Assembly: GCA_011037195.1 (NCBI GenBank)
Contig: JAAEAF010002315.1
Coordinates: forward strand, 62,001 to 126,000
Length of the DNA stretch: 64,000 nt
Direction of reading: 5' to 3'
DNA from: Triatoma infestans
Taxonomy: Eukaryota; Arthropoda; Insecta; Hemiptera; Reduviidae
The position numbers were made by a program, and so were the translations under genes. Shown here piece by piece: positions 11,911 to 24,053 of this stretch; the first letter of the stretch is position 1, and each line of letters starts with the position of its first letter. The notes below the pieces were generated by a model, which saw only the letters and a list, made by a program, of their open reading frames with translations, did no database searches and was not told the DNA's origin.

Positions 11911-12721
11911 AGTATGTGAACAGCATAACTCAAAAACGAAAAACCGTACGAATTGAAACTTGATATTTCCGTTTAGGTATCACTATGGGATCTGACACTA
12001 CGTTATCTGTAAAAATCTCAACCGGAAGTACAATTACTAGTTGGATTTTTTACTTTTTTTGCGATTTTCTTTAAACTTAGTACATCAACCACACATACAA
12101 AGAACTACAACTTTTATTTGAAACATTTCTCCGGGAAAATGCATTGAAGGGCACTTTTGAAGGAGGGGTGGTGTTAGGTTTCCATCTAAAGTGCTATTTC
12201 AGTTTATTAGACAATTCTATCATCTAAATAATTTTAATTAGAATTAAATATGTTGTTGAAATTCCGAGTTTCAAAAAAATGGGATAACCGGAAGGGCGTT
12301 TACTTTACCACTTTACTAAATGATTTATTCACTTTTCGCAATTTATCCAAAATGGCTCCACGATTTTTTTGAAACTTCGTATATAAACTAAACATGCAAA
12401 GATCTACAACTTTTATTTAAAACATTTCTCTGGGAAAATTCTTTTAAGGGCACTTTTAGGGGAGGGGTGGGGTTATGTTTTTCTCTAAAGTGCTATCATA
12501 GTTGATTATACAATTCTATCATCCAAACAAAATTAATTAGAAATAAATAGATGGCGAAAATTCCAAGTTTCAAAAAATTAGTAAACCGGAAGTGCGCTTT
12601 TACTGAACAGTTTTTCAGTTTTCGACGAATTTCATTAAATTTGGTAAACAAACTATAAAATTTGTCAATTATATTTTGAGAATTGGAGTAAGAGAAAGTT
12701 GTGTGAGTGTTTCACACCAGA
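11751..12721 (-). mobile_element. Helentron/HINE-like repeat, copy A (near full length)
   Basis: The copy starts ACTTTCTCTTACTCCTAGTAA (its 3' hairpin read in reverse) and ends GTGTGAGTGTTTCACACCAGA (its 5' hairpin in reverse). It holds a (TG)n microsatellite at 11878-11906 and two internal ~300-bp repeat units. The 5' end abuts a run of T on the plus strand (A in element orientation). Confidence 0.8.
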
Positions 12722-15700
12722 TTTTTTTTTTTTTTTTTGACGGTCCTGTCGGCATTCCTTTCTAATATCACAAATAACATAATACTAACACTTCCAACAT
12801 TCACACACAATACATAGGGCCTGCAGGAGTAGTTCATGTATATATATTTTTTAATTGAGCGTACCATTAGGTAAATTCTAAATAACCATGTCACACTAAA
12901 TAAAATGTCCACGTTACAGACATTCTGTGTTTAAAAATGGCCATCATGAAGAAACAATAGATTTTTCTTTTTACAGTGCATAAATCTAACATCTAACTCT
13001 ACTTATTTACTGCCTTTATGATCGATAAGGTTCGTAACTTGGTAAAAAGATAAGCAACTAAATCTGCTTCATATTTAACCTTGTAGTTTTCAAATTATAG
13101 CAAGTATCAAATTTATAGCCTAGTTTTGAAGGAATTTCGTTTTCTCTAGTTTTCATGTGGAAAGTCGAACAAAATATACAAGAGATTTTTTAAGAAGCTA
13201 ATTCTAAAAGAAAAAAAAAAAAAGATACAAACAATAATTTATTTACATATATGTATATTTTTATGATTCAGGGATTTATTTAATAAATTTTTCAAAAATA
13301 GTATTAAAGGAAAACTATATTAACAATTCGAAAAAAAAAAAAATTGCAATAAAATAACAAATACAATAAATCTTTAGATAACATATTAGAATTTCAAATC
13401 ATAGGGGAGGGTGTATACAGTCTTTACTTATTTTTAATTTATTTTTGTTGTTATGTTTTAAATCATTTTATCATTATAAGTAGTTCAAATAATACAATGT
13501 TTATGGACCTAAAAAAAATTTGATAATATATTAATTGAATTGATATATTTATATCCACTTTATAATAATGATTATATAATTACATTAAATAAATATAATC
13601 TGAAAGCAAATGTATTTAAACAGCATAAAATCAGTCACACATGGCACTTTTCATTATTTATTTATTTATTTATTTTCAACAATAATTACACTATCATGCC
13701 AACAATATATTATAATAATATATAACATGTACATAAATGTAAAATAAGTAAATATCTTTTTAATTACGTTATTTTTTTTTTTTATAAGATATTTTTGTTT
13801 ATAATAAAAATAAATATAAAAATTAATAAAATTTCGGCATAGTTTCTTAAAAAAAAAACAAAACAAAAACAAAAGAAAATCTAAGGAAAGTTTGTTTCTA
13901 TATAAATATATATTTTTTAATTTCATATAAAAAGCAAATATGAATGGTGTTTTTTTATATTCCCTTTTATAGACAAGGACTTTGCGTATAAGCTAAAGAA
14001 AAGAAAAAAGAAATTCTGTATTAAGAAAAAAGAAAGTAATGAGAGAATCCATTGTTTTTTGCGGGGTGAAGTGAATGGGGGAAAGTTTTGGGATATCGAT
14101 ATTTTGTAACATTGGGCTTCTAAGGGCTTCAACTACAAAGTATTGAAATACTCTTAATAAATAATACTGACCACACAGTGGAGTAAATACTGAAGATAAG
14201 ACTGAAATTCCATGATTTCAAAATTTCAATACAGTGGAGGGATATTGTTAATAATATTACAATATTTATTTTTTTCCATATTCTTCAGTTATATTTAGTC
14301 AGCCTTTGTAAATATATTACGCTATCAGGCTTTCCTGTTTAAAGTAATATTTTTCCTAAACAAAATATAAAATGAAGCAATAGAAAATAACACGAATAAT
14401 GTTTATTATTTATATGAATAACAAAACTGAGATGAAGCGCTGAAAATGTAAAGACAATAAATTTTGAAAAATTTCCATTACCTTTCTGCAAGCTCGTCAT
14501 CTTTCCTAAAGAAGAAGAAGAAGAAGACGACTAAAGTTATAAAAGTTTTAAACTACCATTTTCCCTCACTATTCAAAACAACAACATGACGCTGTCAAAC
14601 TCAAAATCTGTATTTTCGCCTATAGTGGCTTAACAAAATGTAAACTTCAGTGTACATTTAAATTAAGAGTTGTGCCGAAGCTTAGGATATTAAACTAGCA
14701 ATTTTCAAGAGGAAATGTCAGTTAAATTTATGCTGTTGAGATTTTAGGACCGAGATTGAAAGATCCACTGATTGGCAGACAGCTTTAGAATTACTTAAAA
14801 TTAACTAGATTGCTGTTAACTAGCTGGCGAAAAAAGATGCTGTTTAAACCCTTTGTCGGTCCCAACAATTTTGTATGTCTAGTTACTTGATTAGATTAAG
14901 ACGTGTATAATAAATTTTCAAACTTTAGAGAATAGATCGCGAACATGACAATGACAGCGATATTTTTTCATTAGAAAATTCTCCTAGCTTTTTAAGAAAG
15001 ACAAAATCAGCGAACAATTACAATGATTGAGCTGTTCTCGGGTTCCCGGTTCACTGCTTATTAGAAAAATGAATCTGAAAAACTTGATTAACAATGCTGA
15101 AGGTACTGCTATGAATGAATGGAGTTGTCGGTGTAAGTCTTCTTGAGGTTTTACTAAGGCCCAAACTATACTGTGGGAAAAGAAAACTATAAATAAAATA
15201 ATTAAAGCAATGCCTATTTTTTTTTTTCAGATTTGCTTTCAAATAGGTTAACTATTAATGAAGTGTCGCTGGACGGAGGCGAATAACAAAATATACTTTA
15301 TCAATGATTTCTACCGTTATAACCTACTACTTCATTTTGTGGTCAACGGCTGAATTCACCAGTGTTTAGTAAAAACAGACCAATTTTTATCAGGACATTT
15401 TGAAGAGTATCCACCTGAAACCTATTGATTACGACAAAATATAGTATGCTATATTAGAAACAATATCTGATAATATTTTAACAATATACCCAACTCTACT
15501 TATTTATTACTCATATTAACAGACCAAATAGAATTCTAGGCCAAGAAAACACGGGGGAATCGAAACAAATACAGCGCGAAATATACCGGAGGGGGGGTCT
15601 GGTTGTCACTAACCACTCATTAGTGTACAAATCTTAAGCCCTAGTTGCCTTAGTTGTCTAATGATAAATATACGGCACCAGAAAGACCCTTGCCATGGAG

Positions 15701-17294
15701 TGTGGGTGTGTGTGTGGATCACTGTTTCTTTCTGAAGACAAGATGCTCTAATGTTCACAATGCATTTGGCTACAGTAGCCGGAAACAACAAATTTAAAAA
15801 AAAAAAAAACACAAACCTAGAAAATCATAGGGTGATGAACTGGTCGCATATACATAATATAAAATCCTTACAAACATCGAATAAACAAAATGAATGAAAA
15901 TAAAAACAAAGACCAAACCAATATATTCCACAACTAAACCCTTTTTTTTTTTTTGTAAATTAATTTTGTTCTTCGTTAATTGCTCTATTTCAAATGAGTA
16001 ATTATTAAATTACAAAAACAATGTTACCACCACTTCTTACCAAATTTTCAACCTATTTTAGTAATGGTAATTTAAAAAAAAAGAAAAAGAAAAATGGTAC
16101 AGAAAAGAGAAACAATTATAAATTCAATAAAAATTACTTGAATAACATTCCATAATTAAAAATTAGTTGAACAATTCTTTTAGAGATATATATATATATA
16201 TAAATACAGGAAAGAAAAAGTAAGAAACCACACGAAACTAAAATCTATTAATGTCAATAACCACAAAAAATTAAGAAACATAATTTATTTTATTTATTTA
16301 TTTATTTTTTTAATAAAGTGATGTAATTTCTTTTTCTTCTTTTTTTCATATACTATATAATACATTTAATACATTAACTTTATAAATTATCAATATATTT
16401 TGGGAAATTTGTTAGTATAATATTTCTTAATTATATAGTATTATTTGAAATTATAATTGAATCTTTTCTGAAACTTATTACAAATAGTTTTATAAAAAAG
16501 AATAATATAAGTAGCTATTTATATTTTATTGAATTTCATTTCTGTCAAATATTATAATTAAAAATAAATTTTGAATGTAATAAATAGTATTTACATTAAA
16601 AAAAAAAAACAACAGAAGAGTCATAAGACAAAGAAGTTGAAATGAAAAAGAAAAGCCTGTTATTGATTTTATTTTTAAAACAGAGAATACAAAAAAAAAA
16701 AAAAAAAGTTAGGGAACGCAGTCCTGGAAGGCACTTTAATTCTTGGCATTTGAACATTTTATCAAATCTATAATTCTAATTTTTTTTTTATTTTTTATTT
16801 TATACTAATGCTTGGTTACTAATTCGTTTTCTTTTTTAAAATTATATATTTTATTTCAATTAATTAAACAAATTATAATTTTCATTCATATTCCATAATT
16901 TGAATATTTTCGTTACCTTAAATTATTTAGGCAAGACAAACCCTTCCTTATTCAGTAGAAATCTGCTATTTTAGGTAACGATCTAACATACATACCCTTG
17001 ATGATTGCCTAATTGAAAAAACTTTTTTCTTGGTTTGCTTTAGCTTTTACAGCTTTTTTTTTTAAAAAAAAAAAAAATTACTACCGTAACGTTAAATTCA
17101 ATATAGATATAAGTTATTTTTGTTATGATGTTAAAGAATGGATACAAATTTTTATATAGCCTTGGTCTACAATAAAATGAGCGCTGTTTTTTTTTTTTAT
17201 TTTAAATTTTTAGAACTTGTAAAAACAATAATGTCTATTAATTTTATTTGAGCTAAAAAAAAAAATCCACTTGATTATGCTAAGCAAAAAATGC
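12722..17294. other. Very AT-rich sequence, likely intergenic plus Amph 3' UTR
   Basis: Long A and T tracts and (TTTA)n stretches near 13655 and 16285 dominate. A fragment of the hammerhead-like family 1 flank is visible near 15330-15360. The right end (about 16.6-17.3 kb) probably holds the amphiphysin 3' UTR; several minus-strand AATAAA signals occur but none can be chosen. No other gene is seen. Confidence 0.5.
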
Positions 17295-17375
17295 TCACAC
17301 AGGTCTTGTGAAATTAGCAGGGAACATTCCTTTTTCTCCTGTTGATTCTTTTATTCCCATTAACCAACCTTCCTC
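17295..17375 (-). CDS. Amph: Amphiphysin, last coding exon (SH3 C-terminal half)
   Basis: This exon encodes 26 residues, EEGWLMGIKESTGEKGMFPA and NFTRPV, followed by TGA. It is the second half of the SH3 domain: the conserved Trp (EEGWL) and the GMFPANF strand both belong to the proline-peptide binding face. The acceptor is TTTATAG in phase 0, continuing from the ..DPEEQ end of the previous exon. The SH3 domain lies at the extreme C terminus, as is usual for amphiphysin/BIN1 proteins. Confidence 0.94.
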   Translation of the reverse strand, partial: EEGWLMGIKESTGEKGMFPANFTRPV

Positions 17376-17594
17376 CTATAAAAAAAATAAATAAATAAAT
17401 ATAAAAATAATATATTTTTTTCCGGAAAATGTTCAAATAAAAAAGACGGGGGTGTCTAAATTTTTTTGAATATTTGCACATTAAGTTTAAAGAATTGTCG
17501 AGAAAATCGCGACTAGTGATAAAAAATCGACATATATTAATATTATATACATATAATAAAATGTATATGTTAGAAGATTGTCATTAGTGTTGTT

Positions 17595-17830
17595 TTTACT
17601 TTCTCTTACTGCTAAGAGTGTGTATTGCGAATAAGTATTTTTACCAGTACGTTTTTATGAGGTTCGCAGAGTCTGAATAATTGGTTTTTAGAAATTGGCC
17701 CAATCACACATAAATATATGTGTGTGTGTCGAAGAACGAACATTCTCTTACTCCTAGGAAAACATGTATTATGAGTCTCAAATGCGAAAATCTAATACTC
17801 TCGACACTATCGTAATAATGCATATCACAG
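17595..17830 (-). mobile_element. HINE-like repeat, 3'-end fragments
   Basis: Two pieces begin with versions of the ACTTTCTCTTACT end (near 17597 and 17743) and continue with the GGTTTTTAG and microsatellite part. Both are strongly decayed. Confidence 0.5.
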
Positions 17831-18274
17831 TAGTATGAGAAAAAATTAAAAACATTTATTTATTTATTATTAATGTATTCAAGTTTAAAAGTTAAGCTTT
17901 GCACAGCTTATCTTAGAGAAAGTGTAGAATGCTAGCCAAAAATAGCTGAATACCAGAAGTAAAATAACGTTGTGGTAGAAGTGCCATTTGATACTTGGCA
18001 ATGTGACGAGTAGGGGACCTGCGCCCATTGCATTTGAACGATGTGAATTATTTAATTCCAATAAAACATGTATTACATTTAGAAACACATATTGTCGTTG
18101 TACAAAAGGATTTTGACTGGTATAGCTAACAAAAGTTGAAAAATCAGGAAATTCAATTAATATGTACCAGTACTAGTTTCTATTCACAGATAAGAATGAT
18201 AAACATTATTTCTATTTTTAATAATTATAATTTCATATGTGAAAATCTTTATAACTTTTCTTTAATAAAAAAAA

Positions 18275-19277
18275 TCTGGTGTGAAACACTCACACAACTT
18301 TCTCTTACTCCAGTTCTCAAAATGATAATTGACAAATTTTATAGTTTGTTTACCAAATTTAATGAAATTCGTCGAAAACTGAAAAAACTGTTCAGTAAAA
18401 GCGCACTTCCGGTTTACTAATTTTCTTGAAACTCGGAATTTCAGCCATCTATTTGTTTCTAATTAATTATGTTTGGATGATAGAATTGTATAATCAACTA
18501 TGATAGCACTCTAGAGAAAAACATCACCCTCCCCCTCCCCTAAAAGTGCCCTTAAAAGAATTTTCCCAGAGAAATGTTATAAATAAAAGTTGTAGATCTT
18601 TGCATGTTTAGTTTATATACGAAGTTTCAAAAAAAATCGTCGGAGCCATTTTTGAGAAAATGGCGAAAAACTGAAAAAAATCATTTAGTAAAGGTGGTAA
18701 AGTAAACAAACTTCCGGTTATGTGATTTTTTTCAAACTCGGAATTTCAACAATATATTTAATTCTAATTAACATTATTTAGATGACTCGGATTAGACTCT
18801 GAATTGTCTAATAAACTGAAATAGCACTTTAGATGGAAACCTAACCCCACCTCTCCCCCAAAAGTGCCCTTTAATGCATTTTCCCGGTGAAATGTTTCAA
18901 ATAAAAGTTATAGCTCTTTGTATGTGTGGTTGATGTTTCAAGTTTAAAGAAAAATCATCGGAGTCATTTTTGAGAAAATCGCAAAAAAGTAAAAAATTGA
19001 ACTAGTAAAGTGGTACTTCCGGTTGAGGAATTTCGACAGATAACGTAGTGTCAGATCCCATGGTGATACCTAAACGGAAAATGAAGTTTCAACTTTTCTA
19101 CGGTTTTTCGTTTTCGCGCTATGCTGTTCACATACATACATACACACACACAGACCATTTGCTAAAAACCACTTTTTCGGATTCAGGGGACCTCAAAACG
19201 GATATTTCCGGTGAAAACTCGATATCGAAAATTTGACACGATTACAATACTTCCTCTTACTAGGAGTAAGAGAAAGT
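18275..19277 (+). mobile_element. HINE-like repeat, copy B (full length)
   Basis: The copy starts TCTGGTGTGAAACACTCACA and ends AGGAGTAAGAGAAAGT. It has a 5' hairpin (GTGTGA/TCACAC) and a 3' hairpin (CTCTTACT-AGG-AGTAAGAG). The 15-bp ACTTTCTCTTACTCC near the 5' end is inverted at the 3' end. Two internal repeat units and a CATA/CA microsatellite are present. It lies in the last amphiphysin intron. Confidence 0.85.
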
Positions 19278-19358
19278 ACAAATATTTGAATTCTAATAAA
19301 AATGGAAATTAATTATATTCAATTATTAAAAGAAAAATATTGAAACTCAAAGGAATAC

Positions 19359-19501
19359 CTGTTCTTCTGGATCATCATATTGTACAACACGAATAATTTC
19401 ACCAACTTCGAATGAAAGTTCATCAACATCTTCTCTATTGTACCTGTAGGTCGCCTTCACTTTATACAGAACTCCTGGTGGTAGATTATCTGTGGTAGCA
19501 C
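19359..19501 (-). CDS. Amph: Amphiphysin exon (SH3 N-terminal half)
   Basis: This exon encodes 47 codons after a split Gly. The core GVLYKVKATYRYNREDVDEL followed by SFEVGEIIRVVQYDDPEEQ is the RT loop and first strands of the amphiphysin SH3 domain; the ALYDY-type motif appears as ATYRY. The acceptor is TTTAG, the donor GTATTC in phase 0. Acidic residues in the RT loop (REDVDE) are the expected contacts for basic proline-rich ligands such as the dynamin tail. Confidence 0.95.
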
Positions 19502-19759
19502 CTAAAGGAAATATTTCATTTATGTTATGTTTTGAATGTATTTTCAATTGATATATTGATATTCCTTGAATGAAAGTAATTAATACTAAATAGTTGTCTT
19601 TTACCTATAAAATATCACTGCTTATCAAAGAGAAGATTTAAATTACTTACAAATATTCAAATGGAAACGGATTACATCAATTACCAAATCGATATATATA
19701 ATTGCTATACTTAATTTGTATAATATGCCGGCCATAATTATAAATGACCTACTCATGTT

Positions 19760-20160
19760 TAAATTTTTTTGACATAATAATTTTTACAAATATTTTCGAA
19801 ATATTTGGTGGTACGTCTATTTTTGTTAAATTTAACTTTTAACAACTGAAGAACCAAATTTTTTTATTGTGGACTCACAAAATATGAGTATAAATAACTT
19901 GTTACAACGTTCGAAAAAATGTAATATGCTGAAAATTTAATAACCAACATTTAATACATAAAACAAAATCTATACAAATTCTATTGCTATAAACGGCATC
20001 AAAAAATGGAAACCACGGGAGAGCATCTTTTAAAATACTCAGAATTTTTGCAAAGAAAGAAATTAAATAACGAAGAGATATGAATCTACTTTCCTTCTAT
20101 GGGAGAGAAATAAACAGCAAAATCTGCTACGCTGCTACCTACTTATCATCTATTTTTTTT
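19760..20160. other. Amph intron, no feature recognised
   Basis: AT-rich intronic sequence without recognisable repeats or exons. Confidence 0.45.
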
Positions 20161-20162
20161 TC

Positions 20163-20372
20163 TTTTAATTTAAGGCGCGTCAACATCTATGGAGTCTTCT
20201 AAGTGCACTACCGGCCTCCGGACAGTGTTCTCTCTTTAAGACAACACTGTCCATCACCAGACAGTAAGCTGTAGGGACTCCTAGAAAGAAAAAATATAAC
20301 GGCGGCACAGCTGGACTCGAACCCGGATCCTCCGCGTGGGAGTCCAGTGCGCAAACTCCTTCCCTCATCGTC
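20163..20372 (-). mobile_element. SINE family 1, diverged copy
   Basis: Read on the minus strand: a damaged tRNA head with GGTTCGAGTCC B box, the CCTACAGCTTACTGTC body, and a GACGCGCCTTAAATT tail with A-rich end. The A box region is partly deleted. Confidence 0.8.
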
Positions 20373-20389
20373 ATTTTATTCTAACGTTA

Positions 20390-21920
20390 AACCTAATGTC
20401 CCGGATATTCTGGATATAAGAATATAAGATAAGGAAGGCACGGATCGTCTTGGCTGAAGAAATTTCTGCAAGAGCTCTGTTGCGGAATACCAAAATGATT
20501 CATGAGTATCGATATACAAAAAAATCTAAAATTGCTGGGCAGAAACTCCCACGAGAGAGAGAGAGGCAAAAAAAAATTTAATTAAAGATATCCACCTAGA
20601 TTTAGTGAAGAACTACCACTACAAATCTAAGGGCTATGAAAATTATAGCAGACCTGATTAGAATATCAATGAGTCTACCCAAATCTATCAATGAAAAGAA
20701 CTTGTTCATCAACTGCGCTACAAATCTGTTACGCAACCGAAGTGAATTCTCTAAACACTAGCTGTCATAATAAATCCTTTGGAGTCGCGGTGCTGTAGGC
20801 TGATAAGCTAGCCTAGCCTTATTTAAAGCCTATGTTAAACTCAAAACATGTATTTAGAATTTTGTGCTATAATTGATTAGTAATATTTAAAAAAATAGTA
20901 ACGGAGAGAGGGTTCAATTTCAAAGATTGTATTTATTGCGAATTAAATGCCCGTAATTTGAAAAGAAAATAATAGTAGTTCTGTTGAGATAAAATTATCC
21001 AGTAATTATTGTAGGAACTGTTTTATAGCTTAGAATATGTCTGGGTAAATAGCCACTGAAGAATCCCTTGGTCCTTTGAACAGTTTTCCACCACTCATCT
21101 CTAACTGATTTTAAGATTTGTCGAAGATTCAGAGATATATTTTCAAAACATCAAAGACTCGATTTTCCTTTCTGGATTTGCTCCACAAATTTTGCTGTAA
21201 ATTACAGCTATCTTGTGACATCTTCTTGTTCACCCAATTTTAATAGTGGGCAAAATTCTACTCTCATAACTTCTAGCTTTTTTTTTATTAGAAACTCCCA
21301 ACATTAGTGTAAAATCCAAGTATGACATAAAATATTCTCAGTCGGTTGTAAAACTTATATTATTAATTTTACTGTCCATTTAATTTATCACTTTAAATTA
21401 TATTTACTATCTTAAATTTAAAGATTTTTTTTTTACTTTTCTATGATTGCTTGTAAACATTTTCACATTCAACAGAAAAGAAAGATGATCGTCGAATGAT
21501 TTTCGAAAGAACCAGTAGTTCACAATTCTTTAGTTTACGCTCTTCTATTGTTCGCTGAACTGAAACTTGCCTTTGTTATAGCTGAAGTTTATACAGTATA
21601 GTCCTGCCCTTCCAAGTTCTATGTATAACTTGAGTTTTTTTCTTTTACGCATAAAATTGAAGCAAGAATCATGGCTTATTTTATTTTAACCTCTAATGCT
21701 TATTTATTTTTTTGCATGAGACTGCTCACTTAAATAAGAATGATGCTGACATTCAACACCATTAGAGTTACTAAATAATTTGAAAATCGTAAAAATTAAA
21801 ATAAAAAAAGAACATATAACAAATATGTTAAACAATAAACAAAGAAAAAGAGAAAAAAACAATTAAATATAATAAAAATATAATAAGAAACTAATAATAA
21901 ATTAAAAGAAAACATGCAAC
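20390..21920. other. Amph intron, no feature recognised
   Basis: Nothing supported. A GC-richer patch near 20430-20560 has short open stretches on the plus strand that could be an old retroelement relic, but no motif is recognisable. Confidence 0.4.
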
Positions 21921-21924
21921 TTAC

Positions 21925-22329
21925 CTTGTGGTATATCATATAATTCTTCAACTCTCTTGTTGTTATTAGCTTCAGCATCTACAGGGCTTGTCGGAGTATT
22001 TCCATTGACTGTTGGAGTTTCTGTTGTACTAGTTGTCGAAGTAGTTGTAGTAGTTGTGGAGGTTGTAGTCACGGTGTCGGAGGTGGTCGCGACGGTATTG
22101 GAGGTCGCGATGATGGAATTGGTGGTTGTAGTACTGTTACTTGTTGTAGAAGTAGTACTTACTGGAGCATCTTCATTCGTAGCGCTATTTGTACTCGGTA
22201 TTGATGTATTTTTTTCAATTACATTACTATTTGTTGTATTTTGTGTTTCAGTGTCATTAGAATTAGTTAATGTTGTCTCAGTATCTACATTCTCTTTAGG
22301 TGATTCCATTGATTCATTTTGTTCCTCGG
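21925..22329 (-). CDS. Amph: Amphiphysin exon (Ser/Thr/Asn-rich linker)
   Basis: This exon encodes 134 codons between a TTTCAG acceptor and a GTAAGT donor, phase-compatible with the small exon at 22582 and the SH3 exon at 19359. It begins AEEQNESMESPKEN and is then dominated by Thr, Ser and Asn, including a nearly pure Thr/Ser run. It ends RVEELYDIPQG. This is the variable linker between BAR and SH3. It lacks any obvious clathrin box (LLDLD) or AP2 motif, which fits invertebrate amphiphysins. The open plus-strand frame here is a shadow of the simple codons. Confidence 0.9.
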
Positions 22330-22581
22330 CTGAAATGTTTGTAATGTTAGTTATTAGTTAACAAAAAAAAAAAAGAAGAAGAAAAAAACAGGTTGTTAAA
22401 CAAAATATTGAATAAACAAATTTATGTAATGAAATTAAGCTGTTAAAAAAGCATTATATTAGAAAAAAAAGCAGCTCCAACTAACTAAAAAGAAGGAATA
22501 AGGCACACTTCTTTAAGGTTAAATTGTTTTGATTGTTCAGGTGATACAAATATAATTACAAAATAAAAAAATTAAACTTAC

Positions 22582-22613
22582 CTGCTGCTGAAACAGGTGA
22601 ACCAGGGCTACTC
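22582..22613 (-). CDS. Amph: Amphiphysin micro-exon (linker)
   Basis: This 32-bp exon lies between a polypyrimidine tract ending CAG and a GTAAGT donor. With one base from each neighbouring codon it encodes SSSPGSPVSAA. Its phases (2 in, 1 out) restore the frame between the BAR-end exon and the Thr-rich exon, which is strong evidence despite its size. Alternative skipping would break the frame. Confidence 0.85.
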
Positions 22614-23090
22614 CTGAAAAAAAAAAATAAATAAATAAATAAAATAAAATCAATACGCATAAATTATAAGATTAAAGGATCGCCTAATTTTGTAGGCAGG
22701 TTTCTCATTCAGTAACTAACAGGTATCACAGACATGGAAGCAAATAGCTGTATTTACCTCAAAACATTTACAAATGTATCTTTTATAACAACAATGCCCA
22801 ACTATAACTGAGATAAAAAAAATACCCAGCTTAGTGTTTAAATTCACGCGACTCATTGTTTTACTGAACTTCTATTTGAAGCGATTAGTTTTTCCAATTA
22901 AACTTTAGCAAACCTATCTGATACATCAAGATATTCTTAAAAAACTGAAAAATCCGCCTGGTAAAACGTGTGTCATCATAGTATATCTTGGCACATCTGG
23001 AATTTAACCTCAGAAATTAGAACCCGGAATAGACCAGGCTAGACGATTCTTCATAACTGTTCTCTTACCAACAGAGACTTGAGCATTCTT

Positions 23091-23333
23091 TGGTAGTGCG
23101 AATGCCATCTATGGGTGTACATTGTATTTATTGTTGATACTAACGCCGACTGGGTGTGAAAAATTGAAATGTTGAGATGTGAGATTGGTCAGTTGTCAGC
23201 ATACCACCGCCAAGTCAGGTTGTACAGCTATTAAATATACTCTGTTACAAAAGCAGTATCAATTTATTCATTGGTTACACAATTAACCTGGTCCTCCGTA
23301 AAAAACAGCAACATTAACACACAAAATTATCCA
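23091..23333 (+). repeat. BEL element 5' LTR
   Basis: This LTR is identical to the one at 29480-29722 except for TG versus AA in the ACTC(TG/AA)TTAC segment. It begins TG and ends CA. Confidence 0.95.
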
Positions 23334-23337
23334 TTTT

Positions 23338-23355
23338 TGGTCCACCGAGCTAGGA
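23338..23355 (+). promoter_or_regulatory. Candidate primer-binding site of BEL element
   Basis: TGGTCCACCGAGCTAGG begins four bases after the LTR and starts with TGG, the complement of a tRNA CCA end. The tRNA species was not identified. Confidence 0.55.
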
Positions 23356-24053
23356 TACAGAGCCAAGAAAACCTTTGGACGCCACACTTACATCAGCTAC
23401 CAGCAGCCATTGAAACAACGCAGTAAATTTAGCAGGTCTGTTCCCAATTTACTATCTAATTAAACCCTAACTCCTTGATCATCTTTACCATTCATAATTT
23501 CAATACGTTTGTCATTCTGTTTATTCCTAATAATCACGTTTTTTCTCGTGTTTCTTTGCACACGATTCATAATAAATGTAACTAAATTGTTGATTTAATT
23601 CATCAAATAATTGTCACAAATTATTGAAACAAAACAGTTTATTATTTAAAAGAATAAGAACATTTTATTCAGTATTTGGAACATTTAATATCCTTTCAGT
23701 CAGTTTTTATAAACTCTAATAAATTGGTGTATTTTGATTAATGTAAATAGTTTAGGTTATATTTTTATATGTTTGTTTACATATTATGTTAATTACAGTT
23801 AATTATTGAGTCATTTAAATTAATTCAATTGAGCATTTTTGTCAGACTTGAATTTAAAATTAGTTTGTTTAAGGTTATTGTCTTATTCTTGATGTTAATT
23901 ATTTTTAGTTTTTTGTTCATATTAATTAAATTGTATAATATTTTAAGATCTTTAACTTAGAGTTAGTTTGCTTGCATGCATTTGATTTATACTTTATTTT
24001 CAAGTTATTTATAATTTCAAAATATAATTACATTTCCTCATAATAAATTCATA

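Noticed and set aside
11738..11956. Open frames inside the HINE-like repeats (also 44059, 50434, 51937, 59755)
   Set aside because: They recur only because the repeat recurs, differ in frame between copies and include the microsatellite.
13540..14132. Several open frames rich in Phe, Tyr, Ile and Lys
   Set aside because: Products of extreme AT content; no splice sites, domains or conserved words.
21957..22361. Plus-strand open frame rich in Val and Leu
   Set aside because: Shadow of the Thr/Ser-rich amphiphysin exon on the minus strand.
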